From the NCBI GenBank assembly GCA_946542925.1, contig CAMNLA010000015.1, positions 1 to 10,467 on the forward strand: a stretch of DNA of 10,467 bases, in the 5' to 3' direction. How positions within the stretch are numbered: the stretch's first letter is position 1; each line of letters starts with the position of its first letter. Origin of the DNA: UBA4363 sp002393965 (lineage in GTDB: Bacteria; Bacteroidota; Bacteroidia; Bacteroidales; Paludibacteraceae). The position numbers were made by a program, and so were the translations under genes. Below, in pieces: positions 4,935 to 10,467 of this stretch. Below the pieces are notes generated by a model. It was not told the origin of the DNA. It made no database searches and was given only the letters and a program-made list of their open reading frames with translations.

Positions 4935-6077
4935 TTAGTTGTTTTCGTCGAAAGGATCGTATTGCTCGATTTCCTCAGGAGTATCGAGATAAGCGGTAGC
5001 AGCAGTGAAGGGATAGACGGCGCCGGAGGCGTACTGAGGCTCCTTGGTGATGCTGTACAGTTTGTCGGTGATTTCCTTCTTCTTCTGCATGATGGGCAAC
5101 AGCTGCGAACGGCACAGATCCATCTTCTTCACGAGATTGTCGCGCCAGGTGGGAAGGTATCTCTCATAGAAGGCGCAGTCAATCTTCCAAATCTGATTCT
5201 GGGCGTTTTCGAATTTCCTGTTGGCAGCGTCGACTTGGGGCTTCTCTGCCTGTGTGTATTTCTCAGACAGGGCACCTTCGGCGAGCGCTTCTTTCTTGAC
5301 GGCTTCCCAGTGGGCCTGTTGTGGCCTATATTCTCTGTCGTAAAGCGTACGACCAGCAGCACGTACTTCTTCCGACATCTGAAGGTACTTGTCGGTGACC
5401 TCTTTCGCCTGTTTGTCGCATTTGATCATTTCCTGAATCAAGGCTGTCACCTTGGCATCCTTTTGCAGTTTGGGCTTCTGCTCCCTCATCTTGGCTTGTG
5501 TGGATTCGTTCAGACCTGACATCTGCATGAACTGGGCACGCTCTTCGTCAGTCATATTCTGCATGAACCGTACGTCCTGCATGGTCATGCCACCCGTCAT
5601 GTTCTGCATCATTTTGTTGGCCAGCGCCTGCTGTTCTGCCTCCGATATGTTGCCGTTCTGCATCTTCGCGATGTCTGCCTGAGAGAGTCCGTAGCTGCCT
5701 AACTTCTGGTTCATGATGTCTTTGCCCAACTGTTCTTGCTGGGCCTCGCTCATTCCCTCTACCTGTCGAACAGTGTAGTTGGTGCCAGCGACCTTTGCGT
5801 TCAGCGTCTTGTGCTCAACAACGTCTCCGACATTCCTCTTGATCTGCTCATCGGCCTGATCTCTGGCGTTCTTCAAGGCTTCCAGGAAGTCTATGTAGAG
5901 CCTGGGTTGCGTCATCTCCCTCTGAGGATTGGGGTCCATGGCTTCCTTCTGATAACGAATCATCTCTGCCAGCGAAGGCATGGTAGGCACCATGCCCATC
6001 ACTGCCTCAGGCGTTATCTGTGCCTTGACGCCCATAACGGACATCAGCATCATTGCTGAAAGAAAAATCTTTTTCAT
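4935..6077 (-). CDS. Exported Met/Gln-rich protein of unknown function
   Basis: I do not recognise this 380-residue protein. A signal peptide (MKKIFLSAMM, then a hydrophobic run to residue 19) ends VKA before Gln20, so it is probably released to the periplasm or beyond. The region 105-200 is rich in Met and Gln and holds degenerate units of similar form: GMSEAQQEQL (108-117), GLSQADIAKM (130-139), NISEAEQQALANKM (143-156), NMTDEERAQFMQM (174-186), GLNESTQAKM (188-197). The rest (200-345) is strongly helical with few hydrophobic stretches and contains Cys at 220, 301 and 322. The C-terminus is acidic. I chose the ATG at 6077 instead of a TTG three codons upstream, because MKKIFLS is a normal signal start. 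No Shine-Dalgarno sequence is present. It is followed by its own terminator, with about 217 bases upstream free of genes, so it is probably monocistronic. Confidence 0.8.
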   Translation of the reverse strand: MKKIFLSAMMLMSVMGVKAQITPEAVMGMVPTMPSLAEMIRYQKEAMDPNPQREMTQPRLYIDFLEALKNARDQADEQIKRNVGDVVEHKTLNAKVAGTNYTVRQVEGMSEAQQEQLGKDIMNQKLGSYGLSQADIAKMQNGNISEAEQQALANKMMQNMTGGMTMQDVRFMQNMTDEERAQFMQMSGLNESTQAKMREQKPKLQKDAKVTALIQEMIKCDKQAKEVTDKYLQMSEEVRAAGRTLYDREYRPQQAHWEAVKKEALAEGALSEKYTQAEKPQVDAANRKFENAQNQIWKIDCAFYERYLPTWRDNLVKKMDLCRSQLLPIMQKKKEITDKLYSITKEPQYASGAVYPFTAATAYLDTPEEIEQYDPFDENN

Positions 6078-6294
6078 AGTCTTCAAATGTTTATGTTAAT
6101 CATTACTTTATTTATAGATTCGCGTACCTTATTTTAGGTATCTTTCTTATGGCTCATTTATTTGTTGATTAGCTATGCATTTGTCGGATGAACCATTGTT
6201 TTGAGTCCCGACATCCGTCGAAGGGGTTTGGCTCGCCTATTCTATCATGGAAACAAGTCATGAAAGCCTACGAAGAAGAATGTCTGGCGGAGGG

Positions 6295-7161
6295 TCAGAG
6301 TTGGCTATCGGACTTTGAGAATGTATCGCCGAGAGAGATATCGCCAGTCTGAAGTCCGAGATTGAGCCAGCGTTCGCGCTGTGCGGACGTTCCGTGAGTA
6401 AAACTCTCGGGAACGGCTGTTCCTCGAGCCTTCTTCTGGAGGTAGTCATCCCCTATTTTCTCAGCGCAGTCGATTGCCTCACGAACATCACCTGGTTCGA
6501 TGGATCCGAACATGGCGTTGTCATGGTATGCCCATACTCCGGCATAGAAATCAGCCTGCAGTTCGATGCGTACACTGATGCGGTTCGCCTCTTCCTTAGA
6601 CAGTTGCGCCATGCGAGCATGTGCATTGTCGAGCGTTCCAAGCAGGTGTTGTACGTGGTGTCCGACCTCGTGAGCGATAACATAGGCATAGGCAAAATCG
6701 CCATCAGCTCCGAGCTGTTTCTTCATAGAGGTGAAGAAAGACAAATCGATGTAGAGGCACTGGTCGGCAGAGCAGTAGAATGGTCCGACGGAAGCGGATC
6801 CTGCGCCGCAACCAGTCTGAACGCTATTGGTATAGAGCACGAGCGTAGGAGCCTTATAGGTTTTGCCCATTTTCTGGAACTCGCGTGTCCATACATCCTC
6901 GGTTCCGGCGAGAATCTGTCGTGAGAACTTCGCCAGTTCCTGTTCTTCTGGAGAAAACTCGACCTTCTGGTTCTGTTGTCCGGAATTCTGCATGCCTTCG
7001 AGCATTGGTGCGAGCGAAGATAGGTCAAGTCCACCACCGGAAAGGAGGCTAATCAAAGCCACGATCACGACGCCGCCGATACCGAGTCCGGCCATGGTTC
7101 CTGTTTTCATGCCACGTCGATCATCGACGTTATTGCTTTCTCTACGTCCTGTCAGTTTCAT
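6295..7161 (-). CDS. ypfJ: YpfJ-family neutral zinc metallopeptidase
   Basis: This is a predicted membrane-anchored zincin of 288 residues. A short basic cytoplasmic N-terminus (MKLTGRRESN) precedes one membrane segment (about 22-42). The predicted metalloprotease domain follows outside the membrane. The zinc site is HEVGHH, with H164, E165 and H168, and ELQAD at 200-204 supplies the likely third ligand and the family motif. CGAGSASVGPFYCSADQCLYIDLSFF (118-143, in parts) is the other signature of this family, with Cys at 118, 130 and 135 that may form disulfides. Length and domain order match the family usually called YpfJ or neutral zinc metallopeptidase; its substrate is not known. It is divergent from the short-chain dehydrogenase gene with 90 bases between starts. 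No gene follows within 217 bases. Confidence 0.9.
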   Translation of the reverse strand: MKLTGRRESNNVDDRRGMKTGTMAGLGIGGVVIVALISLLSGGGLDLSSLAPMLEGMQNSGQQNQKVEFSPEEQELAKFSRQILAGTEDVWTREFQKMGKTYKAPTLVLYTNSVQTGCGAGSASVGPFYCSADQCLYIDLSFFTSMKKQLGADGDFAYAYVIAHEVGHHVQHLLGTLDNAHARMAQLSKEEANRISVRIELQADFYAGVWAYHDNAMFGSIEPGDVREAIDCAEKIGDDYLQKKARGTAVPESFTHGTSAQRERWLNLGLQTGDISLGDTFSKSDSQL

Positions 7162-7220
7162 GATAGTACAATAAGGGTGTTTAAAAAAACAAATGCGTCA
7201 TAAAAATACATTGAATCCCT

Positions 7221-7228
7221 TAACTTTG
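7221..7228 (+). promoter_or_regulatory. -7 box of the short-chain dehydrogenase gene
   Basis: TAACTTTG matches TAnnTTTG and lies 23 bases before the chosen ATG at 7252, giving a very short leader. No clear TTG/TTTG box is found 19-21 bases upstream. Confidence 0.55.
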
Positions 7229-7251
7229 CAAGAAACACAGTGATAAAAAAA

Positions 7252-7998
7252 ATGAAGAAGATCATCGTCATGGGTGCCTCATCGGGTATTGGGAAAGAGG
7301 TAACCCGTCTTTTTGTACAGAGAGGATGTCGAGTGGGGATTGCCGCGCGCAGAGAGTCGGAGTTGGTCCACCTGCAGGAGGAATATCCCGGACAGATTGA
7401 GCGCGAAGTCATCGACATCACACAGGAGGATGCTCCGCAGCGTCTTCGAATGCTCATTGAGAAGACGGGCGGGATGGACATCTACCTTCATGTCTCGGGC
7501 ATCGGATTTCAGAACAAGGCCCTGGACGCGCGGATTGAGACAGAGACGATGCGAACGAACGTCATCGGCTTCACACGAATGGTTGACGAAGCCTTCAACT
7601 GGTTCAAGAATGAGCGCTGCGGAGAGGGTCACATTGCAGTCATCAGTTCCATTGCCGGCACGAAAGGGTTAGGCACAGCGCCTGCCTATTCGGCGAGCAA
7701 GCGTCTACAGAATCATTACATTGACGCCCTGGATCAGCTCTCGAGGATGGAGAAACTGCGCATCCGTTTCAGTGACATCCGACCGGGTTTTGTACGCACA
7801 GCGTTGCTTGATGCCCGTCAGTCCTATCCCATGATGCTATCCGTAGAGGAGGCCGCGTTCCTCATTGTCAAGGCGATCATACAACAGAAACGGGTCTGTG
7901 TCATTGACTGGCGTTACGGTCTTCTCACGGCGCTATGGAGGATGATACCACGCTTAATCTGGGTCCGGATACCCGTCAGTACGAGACTAAAGAAATAG
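7252..7998 (+). CDS. Short-chain dehydrogenase/reductase (SDR)
   Basis: This is a classical SDR of 248 residues, predicted to use NAD(P)H in the cytoplasm. The Rossmann glycine motif is GASSGIG at residues 8-14. Arg at 33-34 (AARRESEL) after the second strand suggests a preference for NADP. The structural motif usually written NNAG is VSGIG here (81-85). The catalytic tetrad is N103, S133 (or S132), Y146 and K150 in YSASK. The C-terminal part (205-248) contains a hydrophobic stretch and ends in basic residues, possibly a membrane-associated tail as in other SDRs of this subgroup. The substrate cannot be predicted. I chose ATG 7252 rather than a GTG four codons upstream, because the Rossmann strand begins right after MKK and the -7 box fits. 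Neighbours give no pathway clue. Confidence 0.9.
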   Translation: MKKIIVMGASSGIGKEVTRLFVQRGCRVGIAARRESELVHLQEEYPGQIEREVIDITQEDAPQRLRMLIEKTGGMDIYLHVSGIGFQNKALDARIETETMRTNVIGFTRMVDEAFNWFKNERCGEGHIAVISSIAGTKGLGTAPAYSASKRLQNHYIDALDQLSRMEKLRIRFSDIRPGFVRTALLDARQSYPMMLSVEEAAFLIVKAIIQQKRVCVIDWRYGLLTALWRMIPRLIWVRIPVSTRLKK

Positions 7999-8030
7999 GA
8001 AGCCAGCATACGTGAGGCGGGGAATTTCTT
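7990..8030 (+). terminator. Possible terminator after the SDR gene
   Basis: AAGAAAT (7990-7996) can pair with ATTTCTT (8024-8030), with an inner GCC/GGC pair. The stem overlaps the SDR stop codon and ends in a weak T-rich stretch. It also overlaps the -33 box of the next promoter. Support is modest because the loop is large. Confidence 0.3.
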
Positions 8031-8059
8031 GTTAAAATGCAGAATAACCTCTATATTTG
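8029..8059 (+). promoter_or_regulatory. Promoter of the 51-residue membrane protein
   Basis: TTG (8029-8031) and TATATTTG (8052-8059) are separated by 20 bases, a close fit to the Bacteroidota -33/-7 promoter. Transcription would start near 8066, about 30 bases before the ATG at 8095. Confidence 0.75.
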
Positions 8060-8094
8060 CTATATCTATACACCTTAAAAACATCCAAGCTGCT

Positions 8095-8250
8095 ATGTTA
8101 AACGCCATCATTACCATCATCGTAGGTGCATTGGTCAGCGGTTGGCTGCCAAGCCTATTCAAAAACAGCACGATCTCCCTCATTCTGAGAATTGTGGGAG
8201 CCATCATTACCATCTGGGGTATCGTACTACTCGTACAGTCCCTGTTATAG
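8095..8250 (+). CDS. Small hydrophobic membrane protein, 51 residues
   Basis: The protein begins MLNAIITIIVGALVSGWLP and continues with a short polar segment (FKNST) and a second hydrophobic run (LRIVGAIITIWGIVLLV). It therefore probably has two membrane helices joined by a short turn. The beginning and end weakly recall the small transglycosylase-associated (GlsB/YeaQ-like) membrane proteins, but it is clearly shorter than their usual 80-odd residues and I would not assign it. A longer frame starts at 8029, but the well-matched promoter at 8029-8059 overlaps it, so ATG 8095 is the start. It stands as a single gene between SDR and rimM and is followed by a strong hairpin at 8265-8296. Promoter, start and terminator-like hairpin together support a real small gene. 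Confidence 0.7.
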   Translation: MLNAIITIIVGALVSGWLPSLFKNSTISLILRIVGAIITIWGIVLLVQSLL

Positions 8251-8264
8251 AGACGAGAGGAACA

Positions 8265-8296
8265 AATCCCCCGAGGAGAGATCTCCCCGGGGGATT
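8265..8296 (+). terminator. Strong GC-rich hairpin, terminator or rimM leader
   Basis: AATCCCCCG pairs with CGGGGGATT (9 pairs). After an A-C mismatch, GGAGA pairs with TCTCC around a two-base GA loop. It begins 15 bases after the stop of the small membrane protein and ends 42 bases before rimM. There is no long T-tract, only ATTGT, so termination efficiency is uncertain. Since no separate -7 box for rimM is visible, read-through into rimM with this hairpin as an attenuator or mRNA stabiliser is an alternative. Confidence 0.6.
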
Positions 8297-8337
8297 GTCA
8301 TACGCAAAGCACCACCATCGTACCATCACTTATTCAG

Positions 8338-8895
8338 ATGCTTCAGACAGACGATCTCATACCGGTAGGTAAAGCCGGGAAAACGCATGGTTACAGAGGC
8401 GAGGTTACTGTCTTCTTCAACGACATCGAATTTGACGAAGACGGAGTCCGATACTTCATTGTCTCAATTGACGGATTGTACACGCCCTACTTCATCGAGT
8501 CTATCCGATACACGGGTAGTGGGACTGCCTACATCCGTTTTGAAGGAATAGAGGATGACGTCCGAGCAAAAGAAATCCTCATCGGGAAGACTCTCTACGT
8601 AGAAAGAGTCCATGCACATCTGGATAATACGGGAAACCGTCTTACCGAAGGAGAAGAAACAGAGGAAGAAGACGCACTCTACCGTTTCATCCACTATACC
8701 ATCATGGACCGTTCGGCCGGAAACGTAGGTATCATCAAAGACCTGGACCTGCAGACAGCCAATCCTCTTTTTATCGTAGAGACATTAGAGGGAAAGCGGA
8801 TACTGATTCCGATTGCAGAAGAGTTCATCAAAGAAATCGACGACGAACACCGCCTTCTGCACACCATCCTGCCAGAAGGACTGATTACACTATGA
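8338..8895 (+). CDS. rimM: 16S rRNA maturation factor RimM
   Basis: RimM binds uS19 and free 30S subunits and assists maturation of the 30S head. The 185-residue protein has the N-terminal RimM domain with the signature VGKAGKTHGYRGEVTV (residues 10-25). It has the family's FIESIRYTGSGTAYIRFEGI core (53-72, in parts) and ends with a PRC-barrel domain: YRFIHYTIMD from about 119, then NPLFIVE and RILIPIAEEFIKEID. Start, length and domain order are normal. No Shine-Dalgarno sequence is present. An acidic linker EETEEEDA between the two domains is somewhat longer than usual. It stands alone in this window: a convergent gene ends 30 bases beyond its stop, so it is not in a ribosomal or trmD/rplS operon here. 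Confidence 0.95.
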   Translation: MLQTDDLIPVGKAGKTHGYRGEVTVFFNDIEFDEDGVRYFIVSIDGLYTPYFIESIRYTGSGTAYIRFEGIEDDVRAKEILIGKTLYVERVHAHLDNTGNRLTEGEETEEEDALYRFIHYTIMDRSAGNVGIIKDLDLQTANPLFIVETLEGKRILIPIAEEFIKEIDDEHRLLHTILPEGLITL

Positions 8896-8918
8896 AGAAA
8901 AGGTCCCGCCTTGTCTTC
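8894..8918. terminator. Candidate bidirectional terminator hairpin
   Basis: GAAGA and TCTTC, then AAGG and CCTT, pair with a single A-G mismatch around a TCCCG loop, giving nine pairs. It overlaps the rimM stop codon and lies 8 bases before the stop of the convergent SGNH gene. It lacks a T-tract, but its position between two convergent genes fits a shared end signal. Confidence 0.45.
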
Positions 8919-8925
8919 CCGAATT

Positions 8926-9870
8926 CTATCTATTCAACACCTCATCTCGAAGAATCCTCGAGAACTTTGCGGCTCCGACATCCGAAAGATGGCTGGCATC
9001 ACAGAAGTCATTCTCTCCGAAACGTTCGTCGCCGTTGTAATTATAATACTCCACATTCGGAAAATCCTTCTGGAGCCGAGATACAAAAGCATCTATTTCT
9101 GTCTGGACCTCCGGATTCATCATTTGTCGATAGGTTTTGCTGAAGGGTGTTCCAAGCAGTATAAACCGGACATTATTCTCTTTTGTAAGTTGTGCTATCG
9201 AACTATATTGACGATAGAGAAGATCCTGTCGTTTCTGATTCGGTTTCTTAGAAGTATCCACAAGTTTAGGAAGAGCCATGTATTTCCATTGCGGAACTCT
9301 CTTCGAGAGTTTCAGAGGGACGTAGCCAAGAGAGTCGCATCCGATTGCCTCCGTCGAATCCTTAACGAACCGAGACATAAAATCCTGTTTTGAGCAAAGA
9401 AATTCAGAGTTGTAAAGATAACCAATCAAGCCATCTACATGTATGCCCATATACTTAGAATACATACATTTCCGAGTAAGGTTGAAGCCTTTGTTTTCTT
9501 TCTTCTTCAATTCCTTTGGGTTGTCAGACTCTCTGCCAAAATAGAAAAAGCCATAATTCAATTGAATAAAGACTGCCTTTAGACTATCCATCTGCGGGAC
9601 ATAGCGTTTTGCCAACTCTACGTCATATTCCATGTGTCTTCCTACCATTGCCATATTGAATGCGCCATCACCTAGAAGTGATGGATTTACCCCTTCCTCT
9701 ATATGTGAATTTCCAAGAAACAGGTACTTTATCTCCTTTATATTCTTTTCCACATAATCTCTTTTGTAGGAATAAGAGTTGGGGCGGTACAAGAGCAAAC
9801 ATTCGACAATTGCTGTTACAAGCAAAAGCAAGAGAGCCAACAGAGCTATATTTTTCAGAAAATTCTTCAT
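8926..9870 (-). CDS. Membrane-anchored SGNH/DHHW-like protein of an acyl-transfer pair
   Basis: This 314-residue protein has one N-terminal membrane segment (about 7-28), and the rest is probably extracytoplasmic. It carries an SGNH-hydrolase-like arrangement: the nucleophile block GNSH at 53-56 (Ser55) after the strand KYLFLGNSH, and a C-terminal DASH (D291, H294) followed by LSDVGAAKF, as in the D-x-x-H block of this fold. It begins 6 bases after the MBOAT stop and is surely in the same operon. In known MBOAT systems (AlgI with AlgJ/AlgX, DltB with DltD) such a partner takes an acyl group exported by the MBOAT protein and transfers it to a cell-surface polymer. By analogy this is probably an O-acetyltransferase or esterase acting on an envelope polysaccharide. 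Substrate and exact subfamily are unknown. No Shine-Dalgarno sequence precedes the ATG. Confidence 0.78.
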   Translation of the reverse strand: MKNFLKNIALLALLLLLVTAIVECLLLYRPNSYSYKRDYVEKNIKEIKYLFLGNSHIEEGVNPSLLGDGAFNMAMVGRHMEYDVELAKRYVPQMDSLKAVFIQLNYGFFYFGRESDNPKELKKKENKGFNLTRKCMYSKYMGIHVDGLIGYLYNSEFLCSKQDFMSRFVKDSTEAIGCDSLGYVPLKLSKRVPQWKYMALPKLVDTSKKPNQKRQDLLYRQYSSIAQLTKENNVRFILLGTPFSKTYRQMMNPEVQTEIDAFVSRLQKDFPNVEYYNYNGDERFGENDFCDASHLSDVGAAKFSRILRDEVLNR

Positions 9871-9876
9871 AAATTT

Positions 9877-10467
9877 TCAAAATTGGAAGTATATGAACGT
9901 TTGACTTTGACCAGTAAATGAAATTATCACTAAATACAGGATGATATAGAGAGAAAAGCGAACGGCCTTATACTGAAAGATTCCCGTGGCCGGTAGTTGC
10001 AAAGCATAATTTTTATCTCTCTGCAGCCACTCAATAAAGAGCAACAAGAGGCCAACAAAAAAATAATTTAAACCATACAGAAGGGAAGCATCAAAGAACT
10101 TGTTAGATACCATTGAGTTCAGAAAGTCAACAGCTTGAGTCATTGTCTCCGCACGAAAAATAATCCATCCCACAACGGCAAGGGCAAAAGTCAAGGTCAT
10201 CTGAAACCATTCTTTGAAGTCAGGCAGTAAACGGCCATAGGCGACCACATTCTTATATTTCGTATTGATTCCCAAAATATTATAGATTGCCAATAAAGAG
10301 GCGTGGAACAATCCCCAGCAGATAAAGGTCCAGTTAGCACCATGCCACAAACCACTGATACCCCATACGATAAATACGTTACGGATAATCTTCCATTTCT
10401 CGCATCGGCTTCCACCCAAAGGAAAATAGATGTAGTCGCGGAACCATGTTGTCAGAGAGATATGCCA
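9877..10467 (-). CDS. MBOAT-family O-acyltransferase, partial (C-terminal part)
   Basis: The reading frame is open to the right edge, so only the last 196 residues are seen. The visible part begins WHISLTTWFRDYIYFPLGGSR, the hallmark of AlgI-type membrane-bound O-acyltransferases. It then has GISGLWHGANWTF, with the proposed catalytic His at visible residue 42. At least four membrane segments follow, and the end is GQSQTFIYFQF, as is common in this family. Such proteins move an acyl group, generally acetyl, across the inner membrane for transfer to alginate, teichoic acids, cellulose or other surface polymers. The SGNH-like protein starts 6 bases after its stop and is the likely partner. Its relation to a polysaccharide gene cluster further right cannot be judged from this window. 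Confidence 0.93.
   Translation of the reverse strand, partial: WHISLTTWFRDYIYFPLGGSRCEKWKIIRNVFIVWGISGLWHGANWTFICWGLFHASLLAIYNILGINTKYKNVVAYGRLLPDFKEWFQMTLTFALAVVGWIIFRAETMTQAVDFLNSMVSNKFFDASLLYGLNYFFVGLLLLFIEWLQRDKNYALQLPATGIFQYKAVRFSLYIILYLVIISFTGQSQTFIYFQF

Noticed and set aside
4872..5519. Plus-strand open frame of 215 codons opposite the Met/Gln-rich protein gene
   Set aside because: It starts inside the terminator hairpin and mirrors a gene that has a clear signal peptide and terminator on the other strand.
6183..6217. Inverted repeat CGGATG/CATCCG in the gap between ypfJ and the Met/Gln-rich protein gene
   Set aside because: It has only six pairs with a loop of 21 bases and no T-tract, so it is too weak to call a terminator. 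The 217-base gap otherwise shows nothing clear.
8892..9143. Plus-strand frame beginning MKKRSRLVF that overlaps the rimM stop (ATGA arrangement)
   Set aside because: The overlap looks like a coupled downstream gene, but the first bases are explained by the hairpin 8894-8918 and the rest is antisense of the SGNH gene with low-quality translation.

Overview
The window looks like ordinary chromosome from a member of the Bacteroidota, most likely order Bacteroidales and possibly a Prevotella-like genus. The order is supported by promoter boxes of the TAnnTTTG type with a TTG/TTTG box about 20 bases upstream, start codons almost without Shine-Dalgarno sequences, exported proteins that begin with Gln after signal cleavage, and protein sequences of Bacteroidales type. 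The genus is a guess. No mobile element, CRISPR array, tRNA, rRNA or defence system was found.

Layout, left to right. Bases 1-319 hold no gene but carry a compact repeat/palindrome cluster. A CCA-adding tRNA nucleotidyltransferase lies on the minus strand (320-1741), bracketed by two diverged copies of another short repeat. A gene-poor stretch (1742-2085) separates it from a plus-strand pair: a lipoprotein and a periplasmic thioredoxin (2086-3470). A long bidirectional terminator (3596-3636) lies between this pair and the convergent operon rpsF-rpsR-rplI (minus strand, 3663-4765). That operon has a well-formed promoter, a candidate structured leader, and strong Shine-Dalgarno sequences before rpsR and rplI only. 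Its promoter is interleaved with the terminator of the next gene, an exported Met/Gln-rich protein of unknown function (4935-6077, minus). A YpfJ-type zinc metallopeptidase (6295-7161, minus) is divergent from a short-chain dehydrogenase (7252-7998, plus). Next come a 51-residue hydrophobic protein with its own promoter (8095-8250), a strong hairpin (8265-8296) and rimM (8338-8895). The right end (minus strand) holds an SGNH-like membrane-anchored protein and the C-terminal part of an MBOAT O-acyltransferase, which runs off the window; together they look like an extracytoplasmic acyl-transfer pair.

Several genes share a theme of translation and RNA maturation (cca, bS6, bS18, bL9, rimM), but they sit in separate transcription units. 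The most notable points are regulatory: the SD-bearing rpsR and rplI in a lineage that hides its anti-SD, the terminator/promoter overlap before rpsF, its leader hairpin, and the repeat cluster at the left edge. I did not find a convincing new multi-gene system.
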